Positions 9,751 to 18,240 of a stretch of 51,757 nt of DNA are shown here, piece by piece. Under the pieces are notes generated by a model. The model worked only from the letters and a program-made list of their open reading frames with translations, did no database searches and was not told the origin of the DNA. Made by a program: the position numbers and the translations under genes. This stretch comes from Pseudonocardia sp. 73-21 (GTDB lineage: Bacteria; Actinomycetota; Actinomycetes; Mycobacteriales; Pseudonocardiaceae). Each line of letters begins with the position of its first letter. The stretch's first letter is position 1. The stretch covers positions 1 to 51,757 of the forward strand of contig NZ_MKVV01000074.1 of the NCBI RefSeq assembly GCF_001899645.1, in the 5' to 3' direction.

Positions 9751-10121
9751 GACGGGTCCTCGACGGCGATGTGGCCGATCTCGGACCAGAACCGCTGCGC
9801 GGCTTGCTCGGCGACGTCGAGATCGCGCTGGAGCAGGCCGGCCAGCCCACACGCCATGATCAGGCGCTCCGCTGGGTCGTGGCCGGGCTCGTCGTCCCTC
9901 AGCGTGCGTCGGTCGCCGTATCCGGCGATCTGGATCCGCAGCACCGCGAACAGATGGGACAGCGCCTGCAGCGTGTCGACGACCTCGCCGGTCAGGTTGT
10001 AGAAATCGGAGTGATCGGGCGTCGCCGCGCGCTGGGAGAGCGTCGCGGACCGCCAGGCGTCCGCCGCTGCAGTGGCGCGGATGATCGCGACAGGGCGCTC
10101 GTCGTTGTGCAGCGAAGTCAC
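9747..10121 (-). CDS. small hypothetical protein in transfer operon
   Basis: A 124-residue protein. The GTG start at 10121 shares one base with the TAG stop of the WhiB-like gene (TAGTG) and is preceded by GGAAGGA about ten bases upstream, so the longer frame is rejected. The central region (SDFYNLTGEVVDTLQALSHL) and the tail (LLQRDLDVAEQAAQRFW) look helical. The operon context points to an element-specific accessory role. The protein itself is not recognised. Confidence 0.65.
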   Translation of the reverse strand: MTSLHNDERPVAIIRATAAADAWRSATLSQRAATPDHSDFYNLTGEVVDTLQALSHLFAVLRIQIAGYGDRRTLRDDEPGHDPAERLIMACGLAGLLQRDLDVAEQAAQRFWSEIGHIAVEDPS

Positions 10122-10651
10122 TAGACTCGTTGTCCTTCCGTGATTCGTGTCCTCAGCAGGGCGTTTGATCGTGAGATCTGGAGGGGAGTTGCGGTTGCCG
10201 CCGCACTCCCCTCCGCCTTGGGTTGCGCGCGGAGCCAGCGGCAGACGGTTCGGTGCGAGACCTGGCAGTGCTCCGCCACCTCGTCGACCGAGTGGCCGGC
10301 CCGAAGCGCGTTGATCCCGGCCTGCCGGTTCTCGGCCCTGGTCGTGCTGCCGGTCCGCCTGCGAAGCCGACCCTCGAACTCGGGCCGGACGTCGGGGTGG
10401 AGCCGCTGCCGCTCGAGCGCGGTGAGGCCGCCGGCGATCCCGTACGGCATCCGGCGCAGGGCCTCGTCGAGGCAGCGCTGCCGCACCGGGCACGCGGCGC
10501 AGACGGCCTTGGCCTTCCGGATCTGCTCGGTGAGCGCGGGCGCCTCGTCGTCGCTGTCCTGGATCGGGAAGAACAGCTCAGTGTCGAAGCAGCGACATGC
10601 GGCGTAGTTCCGCCAGTCCCGTCCTCCGTAGTCGGGGTTCGTGCTGGTCAT
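10121..10651 (-). CDS. WhiB-family iron-sulfur regulator with C-terminal HTH extension
   Basis: A 176-residue protein. Its four iron-sulfur-binding cysteines, C19, C51, C54 and C60, have the Wbl spacing (ACRCFDTELFFP, then VCAACPVRQRC). The GIAGGLTALER segment corresponds to the family's G-[VI]-W-G-G turn, with Trp replaced by Ala. After the Wbl domain there is a basic linker and an HTH-like region near 115-145 (AGHSVDEVAEHCQVSHRTVCRWL), absent from minimal Wbl proteins. AGGAG lies six bases before the ATG at 10651. As a DNA-binding, redox-sensing-type protein inside the transfer operon it probably regulates the element; this is inference. Confidence 0.88.
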   Translation of the reverse strand: MTSTNPDYGGRDWRNYAACRCFDTELFFPIQDSDDEAPALTEQIRKAKAVCAACPVRQRCLDEALRRMPYGIAGGLTALERQRLHPDVRPEFEGRLRRRTGSTTRAENRQAGINALRAGHSVDEVAEHCQVSHRTVCRWLRAQPKAEGSAAATATPLQISRSNALLRTRITEGQRV

Positions 10652-10869
10652 GGCCTGCTCCTGAGTGATCGGGACGTCAACGGTGTGGGGCCCGGCAGTG
10701 GGTGGCGGGTGCTGTCCCCGCCGCCGCAAGAGCGCCCGGCTCGGCCCGAGAGGCTCGCCGTCCAGGGCGGCCGCAGGCCGTCGCCGCAGGCGATCGCGCA
10801 GCGACCCTTGACGGGGAGGCGGGCCGTGCGAAGCTCCGGGCCCCATGCCGCCCGCCGGAGGCGGTCCAT
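10648..10869 (-). CDS. possible 73-residue Cys-containing small protein
   Basis: An open frame running from ATG at 10869 to a TGA that overlaps the WhiB-like ATG by four bases, the same coupling seen along this operon. Third positions are almost all G or C up to the last 15 codons. The product is basic and has three Cys (GRCAIACGDGLRPPW and RSCGGGDS). There is no strong ribosome binding site and no known domain. It would fill an otherwise empty 250-base gap, but could be chance. Confidence 0.35.
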   Translation of the reverse strand: MDRLRRAAWGPELRTARLPVKGRCAIACGDGLRPPWTASLSGRAGRSCGGGDSTRHPLPGPTPLTSRSLRSRP

Positions 10870-10901
10870 CGGGTGCTCGTGCCCGTCGCGACTGACGCCG
10901 C

Positions 10902-11126
10902 TCAACCCGACGCCTTGGAGTTGGCGGGCGCCGTCAGTGGTTCCGACGCCTTCGAGACGTTGGACAGGATGTCGCCGATCGCGCCGGGCAGGCCGGAACC
11001 CATGGGCGTGCTGATGAACAGCACGAGCGCGATGAGGGAGAAGACGATCGCTCCCCCGGCCACCCGCGCCTTCGCGCAGATGAACGCGCCGAGGATCGCG
11101 AAGAAGATCAGGACGCCGATGCTCAT
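10902..11126 (-). CDS. small hydrophobic membrane protein
   Basis: A 74-residue protein that is almost entirely two membrane segments (MSIGVLIFFAILGAFICA and GGAIVFSLIALVLFIST), followed by a Gly/Ser/Ala-rich tail. The ATG at 11126 overlaps the stop of the excisionase-like gene by four bases, which selects it over the longer Arg-rich frame. Small membrane proteins of this kind occur in actinobacterial transfer operons. The function is unknown. Confidence 0.65.
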   Translation of the reverse strand: MSIGVLIFFAILGAFICAKARVAGGAIVFSLIALVLFISTPMGSGLPGAIGDILSNVSKASEPLTAPANSKASG

Positions 11127-11482
11127 CGCGCGCCCCCGGCGATCTGAACCGTGCTGGCGGCGATCCGTGCGATAGCCGCGGCCTGCTCGTGGCGCCACTG
11201 CCGCGTCCAGCCGACGAGGTCGACGCAGCGCCCGGTCGCGAGCACGTCGTCGACGAGACGGTCGAGGACCGCGCCCGGAACGATGTAGCGCCCGCCGATC
11301 TTGAGCCCGGGGAATGTGCCACCTCGCAGGTGCCGGTACAGGGTCGACTCGTCGAGTCGCACGATCTCGGCGGTCTCGGCCGCGGTGAAGAAGACCGGCC
11401 GGCTCACCACCGTCAGGTCATGGTCGGTGGTCACGGAGCTCTCCTCGTTCGGTCCGGTGGGCTGGGTGTGCAAGTCATGCAT
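11123..11482 (-). CDS. excisionase-like HTH DNA-binding protein (HTH_17 type)
   Basis: A 119-residue protein with a winged-helix excisionase-type domain near residues 30-85: FFTAAETAEIVRLDESTLYRHL, then GLKIGGRYIVPGAVLDRLVDDVL. The ATG at 11482 has AGGAGGGG about nine bases upstream. It is the first gene of the leftward operon and is divergent from an XRE repressor-like gene, an arrangement typical of a lysogeny or transfer switch. It could act as recombination directionality factor or as operon activator; the integrase is 12 kb away, so regulation is at least as likely. Confidence 0.8.
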   Translation of the reverse strand: MHDLHTQPTGPNEESSVTTDHDLTVVSRPVFFTAAETAEIVRLDESTLYRHLRGGTFPGLKIGGRYIVPGAVLDRLVDDVLATGRCVDLVGWTRQWRHEQAAAIARIAASTVQIAGGAR

Positions 11483-11627
11483 CGCGCTTCCCCTCCTGCG
11501 CTCAGCTACCAGTTTAACGCTCATATTGAGCTTAGATTGATAGTTAGTCAACAGCGTTCCGCGCGTGAAGTGCGCGCGGGATCGCGCTCTAGCTACGCTC
11601 GGCGCACCTCAGAAGGCTGGAGAGTGC
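11483..11627. promoter_or_regulatory. divergent control region with inverted repeat
   Basis: This AT-richer spacer separates the excisionase-like gene from the XRE-like gene and must carry both promoters. It contains the inverted repeat GCTCA-TAT-TGAGC at 11519-11531, embedded in TTTAAC...TTAGATTGATAGTTAG, and is the obvious operator candidate for either regulator. The repeat is seen; the binding protein is inferred. Confidence 0.5.
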
Positions 11628-11954
11628 GTGAACCAGGACTGGCCCGCCGTCGCAACGGCGCTGCGCGACCGGCTCGACGAACAGGGCATGACGATGACCG
11701 ACCTTGCGGCTCGGTCCGGCGTCTCGCTGACGACCGTCCGCGAGCTGGTGCACGTGCTCAACACCCGGAAGCGCCAGCCCCGCACGCTCGCGGCGCTCTC
11801 CACCACGCTCGGATGGCCCGCCGATCACCTCGGCTCGGTCCTCCGCGGCCGAGGTGGCGAACCGGCACCGGACGAGCTGGCCACCATCCGCAGCGAGCTG
11901 GTCGACCTGCGCCGCCGTGTTGAGGCGCTGGAGAAGTCGACCGGCGAGCGGTAG
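11628..11954 (+). CDS. XRE-family transcriptional regulator (small)
   Basis: A 108-residue protein. An XRE-type HTH covers residues 8-70 (ALRDRLDEQGMTMTDLAARSGVSLTTVRELVH, then LAALSTTLGWPADHL). A short coiled coil at the end (ELATIRSELVDLRRRVEALEKS) probably mediates dimerisation. The GTG at 11628 is chosen for its GGAG five bases upstream. It faces away from the excisionase-like gene across an inverted repeat, so it is probably the maintenance repressor of the element. Confidence 0.82.
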   Translation: MNQDWPAVATALRDRLDEQGMTMTDLAARSGVSLTTVRELVHVLNTRKRQPRTLAALSTTLGWPADHLGSVLRGRGGEPAPDELATIRSELVDLRRRVEALEKSTGER

Positions 11955-12058
11955 TAGCACTGGCATCTCCCGCTCCTCCCGGTAGGTCGTTCGTCTGTCG
12001 TGCGGCACGGGAACCAGAGTGGATTTCTGGAACGCCCACGAACAGGGCGCACTAGGGA

Positions 12059-12070
12059 GCACACTTGTGC
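12059..12070. promoter_or_regulatory. short inverted repeat before the large regulator
   Basis: GCACA-CT-TGTGC is a perfect five-base-arm inverted repeat, 31 bases before the GTG of the large XRE-type regulator. It is a plausible autoregulatory operator. Nothing beyond symmetry and position supports it. Confidence 0.3.
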
Positions 12071-12101
12071 ACCGGGCACACGGAACGGGGGGGTGTGTGG
12101 C

Positions 12102-13484
12102 GTGCCGACGAACGAACGGCTGGTCAGGCTGATGACCGAGGCCGGCTTCGTCGACGACAACGGCGATCTCTCCAGGAAGCGCTTCGCTCGCGAGGTGTCG
12201 ACCGCTGCAGGCGGAAAGACCTACTCGCACACGTACGTCGCGCGCTGGCTCTCCAACGCGCGCCCCCGAGACGACGCCACCCGAGCCGCGATCCGCGAGG
12301 CCCTCGGCGTCCATCTCGGCCGTGTAGTCGCTGAGGACGAGCTCGGCTTCGCGATGCCCGATACCGCCTCGTCCGATCTCGGGCTGGCGTACCCCGATCG
12401 TCCAGAGACGGGCGTGTCGACCGTCGTCGAGCTGCTAGTCGCGGATCTGGCCGACGCGTCGGCACTCAGACGGGCACCGACGAGCTCCAGCGCATGGAAC
12501 GACGCCTCATTGGCGTGGTTGGTCAGCTCGCAGAAGCCGTTCGGCGAGGCGAAGCCAGGCAAGATTGGATTGGCTGACGTCGAGCGACTTCGTGCGATGC
12601 GAACTACGTTCGACCGGCTCGATGGATCCTTCGGCGGCGACCACGCACGCGGGGCGCTGGTGCACTACCTCCGTGGCGAACTGCCTCGGCTGCTCCGAGC
12701 CGACGGACAGAGCGAGGTGCGCAAGGCGCTGTTCGTTGCCGCGGGGGAGGCAACACAGCTCGCGGCATGGATGTCCTACGACTCAGGCCGCCACGGACTC
12801 GCGCAGCGCTACTTCATCCAGGCTCTCGGCCTGGCCGACGCCGGCGGCGACCGCCTCCTCGCAGCGAGCATCCTCGACGCGATGTCGCACCAGGCGAGCT
12901 TCCTCGGCAAGTACCGCGAGTCGGCCCACATGGCCAGGGCAGCACGACTGGGCACCGAATCGGCCGGCGTCCCGATCCTCACCTCGCACTTCTACGCTAT
13001 GGAGGCTCGCGCGCTCGCTCGGACCGGGGATGCAGCCGACTGCGACCGCGCCATGACCGGCGCTGTCGAGCACTTCGAACGCGCCGTTGACGGCGAAGGT
13101 CCGGAGTGGATCAGCTACTTCGACGCGTCCGAGCTGGCCGCCGAGATGGCCCACTGCAACCGCGATCTCGGCCGACCCGATCAGGCCATCGAGTACGCGA
13201 CACAGGCGCTCGGCGCCGCCCCGGAGGAGAGCATCCGCAGCAACTTCTTCGTCGCGATGGTGCTCGCCGACGCCCACGTCGACCGCGGCGACATCGAGGA
13301 GGGCGTCCGCGTCGCCGAGCAAGCCTTCTCCGCCGGCGACGCCCTGCAGTCCGCTCGCTGCCAGGGCTACGTCGGCGAGTTCCGCGAACGCTTACTACGC
13401 CACCGCACGAGCCCAGTCGTCCGCGAGTTCGCATCCACCGTTCGTGGACACCACCTGTGGACGCCGCCGAGCGGCGCTCAGTAA
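12102..13484 (+). CDS. large XRE-type regulator with TPR-like helical repeats
   Basis: A 460-residue protein. The N-terminal 65 residues resemble an XRE-type DNA-binding domain (RLMTEAGFVDDNGDLSRKRF, then THTYVARWLSNARPRD). The rest is helical repeat of TPR character (AQRYFIQALGLADAGGDRLLA, YRESAHMARAARLGTESAG, QAIEYATQALGAAPEES). Such ~450-residue one-component regulators are common in actinomycetes. The GTG at 12102 starts the HTH cleanly; upstream sequence in frame is not protein-like. The gene converges on, and overlaps by seven bases, a phosphotransferase-fold gene. Regulator-plus-kinase pairs of this kind recur in actinobacteria; the signal sensed is unknown. Confidence 0.8.
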   Translation: MPTNERLVRLMTEAGFVDDNGDLSRKRFAREVSTAAGGKTYSHTYVARWLSNARPRDDATRAAIREALGVHLGRVVAEDELGFAMPDTASSDLGLAYPDRPETGVSTVVELLVADLADASALRRAPTSSSAWNDASLAWLVSSQKPFGEAKPGKIGLADVERLRAMRTTFDRLDGSFGGDHARGALVHYLRGELPRLLRADGQSEVRKALFVAAGEATQLAAWMSYDSGRHGLAQRYFIQALGLADAGGDRLLAASILDAMSHQASFLGKYRESAHMARAARLGTESAGVPILTSHFYAMEARALARTGDAADCDRAMTGAVEHFERAVDGEGPEWISYFDASELAAEMAHCNRDLGRPDQAIEYATQALGAAPEESIRSNFFVAMVLADAHVDRGDIEEGVRVAEQAFSAGDALQSARCQGYVGEFRERLLRHRTSPVVREFASTVRGHHLWTPPSGAQ

Positions 13485-14371
13485 GCGCCCCAGTCCCGAC
13501 GGCTACCGCCGGTCCGGATCGCATGGATCCGCTTCGTGGCCTCCTTGGCCGCCGCCGCGTTGCCGGCCGCCTTCTTCGCAAGCCAGGACGTCATCGAGAT
13601 CTCCCGCATTGCAGCGAGATCCTCGTACCCCTCCCACTGCATGATGTCCCAGCCGTAGACCTCGACGAACGTCGCGTACTCCTCGTCGGTGTGCCACCCG
13701 AACCGCTCCGCGAAGATCGCCGTCTGGATCAGGTCGTACTCACGCGGACCGATTGAGACGGAGTCGAGGTCGATGAGCACGGCCCGTCCGTCGTCGCCAA
13801 GCAGCACGTTGCCTACGTTCGCGTCGCCATGGATGACTCCGCGCTCCAGTACGAACGGCAGGCTGTCAAAGCTCTCGCGAGCCCAGCGATACCGCTTCTT
13901 CAGGAACTCGGCGTCGTCTACATCCAGTCCTTGGTAGGAGGGCAGGTGCATCGACGAATCACCGAACGGATGCGACTGTGGCAGCTCGAGGCCAGCCGGC
14001 GCCATCAACTGGTGCAGCTCGCGAATCAGCCGTGCAACTTCAGCGATCGGCGCGTAGACCTCTCCATCACACACAGACTTCCACAAAGTAACGACGCACC
14101 CGTTAACGGCAATAGGTTGCTCGATCGCTAGCGCCGGTGCGACCGACAGACCGACCGACTTAAACCACCGCGCAGCCGCTATCTGTTTATCCGCGTTGGC
14201 AAGCAGAGCAAGATCCGGTGCCACACGTGCAACAACGTTCGCTCCGAGCCGGAACACACCGTTCGAGCCCATCCGGATGAGTTCCACGGACTCGGGCTCG
14301 GACTCTGATGCAAGCCCTGAAACCAGCGCGGCACCTACTACGGCGGCTCGAGCCGATTCTTCAGTGAACAT
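13478..14371 (-). CDS. phosphotransferase (aminoglycoside phosphotransferase fold)
   Basis: A 297-residue APH-superfamily kinase. The catalytic loop HGDANVGN is at 181-188 and the metal-binding DLD at 201-203 (VLIDLDSVSIGPREYDL). The N-lobe includes RMGSNGVFRL, a glycine-containing nucleotide loop. Family members phosphorylate small molecules (antibiotics, sugars, choline). The substrate cannot be read from sequence, and resistance should not be assumed. It is convergent with the XRE-TPR-type regulator, which may control or sense the same compound. Confidence 0.85.
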   Translation of the reverse strand: MFTEESARAAVVGAALVSGLASESEPESVELIRMGSNGVFRLGANVVARVAPDLALLANADKQIAAARWFKSVGLSVAPALAIEQPIAVNGCVVTLWKSVCDGEVYAPIAEVARLIRELHQLMAPAGLELPQSHPFGDSSMHLPSYQGLDVDDAEFLKKRYRWARESFDSLPFVLERGVIHGDANVGNVLLGDDGRAVLIDLDSVSIGPREYDLIQTAIFAERFGWHTDEEYATFVEVYGWDIMQWEGYEDLAAMREISMTSWLAKKAAGNAAAAKEATKRIHAIRTGGSRRDWGAY

Positions 14372-15079
14372 CTGGACAACAATCTTGCCGTAAATACAGC
14401 CAAACGCAGGTCACGTCACCCCGATCTTGGTTGCCGCCGTGCCGCAGCCAAGGCTACGCGGCGTCCGACAGTCGGCGGAGGTACGCACTCACACTTGTGG
14501 GACGGCGACCACCCACCGCGACAACCGGGCCTCCCGCGTCCCAGCGGGAGTGGTCGCGCACGAAGGCCAGACCCACGCTCATCTCCGCCGAGGCTGCCGC
14601 TTCCGCCCCGGCCAGTACGTCATCACGGCGCCGAACTGCTAGGCCACAACCAACCCGCATAGCATGCGTCGCACACCGCCGAGTTGACCGAAAAGTCCAG
14701 GACGCACGGCAGCGTCACGCGTGGGCGCCCACCAACATCCAGCCTTCGCGACTGACGGCACGTCGACTGCGGCTCATACATGCCCAGCCACGCGCCCTAC
14801 GGCGATCGACCCGGCGCTGAGAACTCACGCTAGATGCGGCCCGACCGTGTGTACCCGAAGATGGGCTGTGGCCCGCCGTGGCCGACCAGCTACCGCCGGT
14901 GCGCAGAGTCCGCACGTCGCGCCACTGGCCTACGCTGTCGCATCACCCTGACACCCGGCGGTCGACCACACGCAGCCGGATCACCAGCCGCTACCCACCG
15001 GAACGGGGTGGCGTTGCAGTCTTGTCGTACCCCTGCGCGAGAATCACACGGAAGTTCGTTCCCGAACGCGGAGGGCCCC
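14372..15079. other. 708-base intergenic region, no firm gene
   Basis: This spacer lies between the kinase and the first ParB-like gene. Short open frames exist; the best is 14454-14660 on the minus strand (68 codons), but it lacks a ribosome binding site and matches no family I know. GC rises and falls irregularly, as in decayed or fused DNA at a cargo boundary. It must contain the promoters of both the kinase and the ParB-like operon. I see no repeat, tRNA or convincing attachment site. Confidence 0.5.
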
Positions 15080-15943
15080 ATGAGCATGCGTGCCGAACAG
15101 TCCCAGGGCGCGCTCTTCGACGCCAGCCCGCCAGCGCGCGACCGGCACCAGGCGCTCCGCGTCCAGTCGATCCCGGTCGCCCGGATCCGCGCCGAGGACG
15201 GCCTCGACCGCAAGCGAGACCGCGAGGGTCACCGAGAACTGCAGCGCTCGATAGAACGCTTCGGCGTACTAACGCCAATTACGGTCCGTGCGGCCGATGA
15301 TGGGTCTGACGACTTCCTACTCATCAAAGGGCAAGGCCGAACACTCGCATGCCAGATACTCGGAATGGAAGAAGTTCCTGCGATCATCGTAGACAACACC
15401 TTCGCCACCGATGAAAAGGTCCAGCAGTTCCTTGTAGAGAATGTTGCACGCCTGAGGATGCGACCGGTCGATCGCGCCCTCCTCATCGCCCACGCCCGCC
15501 AAGATGGAGAAGAGACTTCCTCCGTTGCGGGTCGCTTCGGCGTTAGCGCAGCAACTGTCCGCCGACTCGAAGCCCAACTCGACGGAGCGACCAGACGCGA
15601 AGTCTCTGCGCTCAGAGACGGCACCGTCAACCTGGCACTGCACGCTGTAATAGCCCGTCATGTAGCACTCGAAGAGCGAAGCGACATTGTCGCGGAAATC
15701 GCAAAACACTCGCTCCGCACAAAAGAGGTCGACGAACTATTCAAAGCGTTAGGGTGGAGAAGGCTGGCAGATCTTGGGCCTAAATATGGCGTGGAACGTC
15801 TACTATTGATCAGCTGGGCTTGTAACGAGCTGGCCAAGATGGATAGCGACGATCCGGCGGAGCGCCTAGATCTCCTAGCCGAACGACTTCCGTTGAGCTT
15901 CTCCGCCTCCACCCCCCGAACTCGTGCGGTTACGACACCGTGA
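15080..15943 (+). CDS. ParB-like N-terminal-domain protein A of the candidate defence cassette
   Basis: A 287-residue protein. The ParB/sulfiredoxin-type domain covers about residues 28-130: IPVARI at the start, a variant of the GERR box (KGQGRTLAC at 83-91), and an ENxxR-like box (ENVARLRMRP at 120-129). An HTH follows at 145-165 (SSVAGRFGVSAATVRRLEAQL). GGAGGG precedes the ATG. Family members bind or hydrolyse CTP or bind DNA, and there is no ParA nearby, so partition is unlikely. It overlaps ParB-like gene B by four bases (GTGA). A TTA codon occurs at 15749-15751. A DNA-targeting or sensing role in the cassette is inference. Confidence 0.82.
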   Translation: MSMRAEQSQGALFDASPPARDRHQALRVQSIPVARIRAEDGLDRKRDREGHRELQRSIERFGVLTPITVRAADDGSDDFLLIKGQGRTLACQILGMEEVPAIIVDNTFATDEKVQQFLVENVARLRMRPVDRALLIAHARQDGEETSSVAGRFGVSAATVRRLEAQLDGATRREVSALRDGTVNLALHAVIARHVALEERSDIVAEIAKHSLRTKEVDELFKALGWRRLADLGPKYGVERLLLISWACNELAKMDSDDPAERLDLLAERLPLSFSASTPRTRAVTTP

Positions 15944-16839
15944 ACATCACCGAGATAGCAATCGACGATTTGTCCTTGAGCGACGACCTCCGGCGATCCG
16001 GAAGTGCAAAGCAATTCGAAGACCGCCTGCGCGCATCCATTGAGGAAATCGGACTCGTCGAGCCTTTGAAAGTGGCAACGCTCCCGATGGGGGATGGCTA
16101 CCTCGTCGTCGACGGTGCGCTCCGCCTCCGGGCGATCCGGCAAATTCGCCAATCTGACCCTACTCGCTTCAACAGCGTTCCAACCTATATCACCGACTAT
16201 GCAAAGCGTTTCGAAATTCGCTATCAGACGGATATATACCAGGACCTCCTGCCGAGTCAGTTGGCTTCACTTGTAGAACATCTACATAAGACGGAATCAA
16301 TCAAGAAGACCGATATTGCACGCTATATCGGCGTGTCGCCAACGACGCTACGCAACTACACCGGCCTGTGGCGCCTCCTGCAGCGTGGTGGACTTTTCGC
16401 GCGGATCGTTGACCTCATGGATGTCGCCGTTCTGCCGTCTTCGAACCCGTACGCTTGGCTTCGACTGACCGACACGGGACTACGCCACGTCATTGAAAAG
16501 AAGATGGCGACAGAAGAGATATCGGCAGAAATCTGGCTGGAGCACGCTACGATCGCAGCTCGTCAGGGGCATGGAACACGCTTCACGACTGGCTACGTCG
16601 AAACAGTCACAGGCGACCTAGCTGACGAATTATATCGAGAAGCTAGCGAAACGCGTGACATAAAGCGTGACTTAGGGCTCCGACGTTCCAGTTCGACAAC
16701 TATTGCACTGACAGACCGGCCTTCGGCACCACGCCCAGACCGCTCCAAAGCACTGCGACGACTCGGCCGCGTCTCCAAGAACACGACTGATCCCGTGTTG
16801 CGTGCAGCCGCACTCGCCTTCGAGGACTACTTGCGATGA
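15940..16839 (+). CDS. ParB-like protein B of the candidate defence cassette
   Basis: A 299-residue second ParB-like protein, diverged from its neighbour. N-terminal ParB fold: IAIDDLSLSDDLR, then LVVDGALRLRAI (55-66) replacing the GERR box. An HTH is at about 121-142 (KKTDIARYIGVSPTTLRNY). The C-terminal half is unrecognised. The GTG start overlaps gene A, and the stop overlaps the methyltransferase ATG (ATGA), so the three are probably co-translated. TTA codons (for example 16630-16632) and AT-rich codons mark it as foreign to this genome. Two unequal ParB-like subunits suggest a heteromeric complex; this is inference. Confidence 0.75.
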   Translation: MNITEIAIDDLSLSDDLRRSGSAKQFEDRLRASIEEIGLVEPLKVATLPMGDGYLVVDGALRLRAIRQIRQSDPTRFNSVPTYITDYAKRFEIRYQTDIYQDLLPSQLASLVEHLHKTESIKKTDIARYIGVSPTTLRNYTGLWRLLQRGGLFARIVDLMDVAVLPSSNPYAWLRLTDTGLRHVIEKKMATEEISAEIWLEHATIAARQGHGTRFTTGYVETVTGDLADELYREASETRDIKRDLGLRRSSSTTIALTDRPSAPRPDRSKALRRLGRVSKNTTDPVLRAAALAFEDYLR

Positions 16840-18197
16840 TTAGCCGTGAGACCAATTTTTCAAACGCATTCTTTGAGATTCCTGAATCTGAATCCATAGA
16901 TGGCGGAACCACGACGTCGGGTCCCCTATGGCATAGCGCCAACACCCGTTGGGGCCACTCCATGCACACCATGTGCTCGTACCACGGCATGTTTCCTGCA
17001 AAGTTGGCGCACTATTTCATTCAAGCGTACACAGAGCCCGGCGACCTCGTCGTCGATCCATTCAGCGGCCGTGGGACTGTCGCCCTTCAAGCAAGGGTTG
17101 AGCAGCGACGAACTATCTGTAACGACCTGAACCCGCTTGCGTACACGCTGTCCAGCGCAAAAGCGGCACCGCCAACGTGGGCGTCCGTGATGGAACACGT
17201 AGCGGACCTTGAAGACCAGTTTAGCCAGTCCACCACCAGCGCAGAGCCTGTCTCTCCCGACATTCAAATGCTATACCATCCGCACACACTCAAGCAGCTT
17301 TGCTACCTGCGGAATCACCTTCACACGCGCCCAATCGCTAAATGGGACGCCGCAGACTTGATGCTCGCAGGCGCCCTCGCAGGAATCATGCACGGCTCCC
17401 ATCGCAGAGACGGCACATCTCAGTATCTCAGTATCAGCATGCCCAATACATTCAGCATGTCACCAACATATGTGGCAAAATTCATTGCAGAGAAGAAGCT
17501 AATCGCGCCTCGCCAAGACGTCTTTGAGCGGATCCGAGACAAGCTGGCACGTCTCTATGTCGACGCGACTGATGGACCGGAAGGTCTGACGTACTTCGAC
17601 GACGCCAGCGCCTTCCTCGATGATGAGCGGATGGAGCCTCGCTCAGTATCGCTCGTTCTTACTTCTCCACCATATTTGCAAGTTGTCAACTATGGGACTG
17701 CAAACTGGATTCGCCTTTGGTTGCTCGGCGTCGACGAGGTTGGCCGGGAGAGAGGAGCAGGTCGTCGTTCTCTTGACATGCTGCTTGATCATCGGCACAC
17801 CTACTCGTCATACAAGACATTCATGCGCGGCATTTTGCGAGGCATTGAACGAGTCCTCGCCCCAAACGGCGTTGCTGCAGTAGTTATCGGTGACGTGACT
17901 CAACCCGGCAAAGACCGTGTTCCCCTCGCACAGCGACTCTGGGAAGACGTTAGCGACGACACTGGGCTTCGGCTTGTCACACTCATCGAGGACCACTTGC
18001 CAATTGAGAGTAAGGTCAGTCGAATCTGGGGTGAAACGAAAGGTCAAGCCACCGATAAGGACTGCATCCTCGTGCTCGCCAGGATCGGTGAAGATGTACC
18101 AGAGATAGCACGCTCAATTGACTGGGACGAGCCATATCGCGACGGCGGGCCCGATGCCGCACACACTCGACTGAAGTCAATCCGCTCGGCCGATTAG
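16836..18197 (+). CDS. DNA methyltransferase (N4-cytosine or N6-adenine type)
   Basis: A 453-residue SAM-dependent DNA amino-methyltransferase. The SAM motif DPFSGRGT is at 74-81, preceded by HGMFPAKLAHYFI, with NDLNPLAY at 96-103. The catalytic motif TSPPY is at 276-280. SPPY is common in N4-cytosine enzymes but does not exclude N6-adenine. About 195 residues between the motifs could hold target recognition. It is last in a coupled operon with two ParB-like genes and converges on the helicase/SMC operon. It probably marks host DNA for the cassette; target and base are unknown. Confidence 0.88.
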   Translation: MISRETNFSNAFFEIPESESIDGGTTTSGPLWHSANTRWGHSMHTMCSYHGMFPAKLAHYFIQAYTEPGDLVVDPFSGRGTVALQARVEQRRTICNDLNPLAYTLSSAKAAPPTWASVMEHVADLEDQFSQSTTSAEPVSPDIQMLYHPHTLKQLCYLRNHLHTRPIAKWDAADLMLAGALAGIMHGSHRRDGTSQYLSISMPNTFSMSPTYVAKFIAEKKLIAPRQDVFERIRDKLARLYVDATDGPEGLTYFDDASAFLDDERMEPRSVSLVLTSPPYLQVVNYGTANWIRLWLLGVDEVGRERGAGRRSLDMLLDHRHTYSSYKTFMRGILRGIERVLAPNGVAAVVIGDVTQPGKDRVPLAQRLWEDVSDDTGLRLVTLIEDHLPIESKVSRIWGETKGQATDKDCILVLARIGEDVPEIARSIDWDEPYRDGGPDAAHTRLKSIRSAD

Positions 18198-18240
18198 CGC
18201 CATCGCGTTAAGTCATTTGCGCAAAGTATGACTCATGCTA

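Noticed and set aside
13478..14371. Antibiotic resistance gene
   Set aside because: The APH fold alone does not show drug modification; relatives act on many small molecules.
14454..14660. 68-codon minus-strand frame in the 708-base gap
   Set aside because: No ribosome binding site, no coupling and no family match; kept only as a remark in the gap entry.
15080..16839. ParB pair as a partition system of the element
   Set aside because: There is no ParA or parS-like repeat, and the genes are translationally coupled to a methyltransferase.
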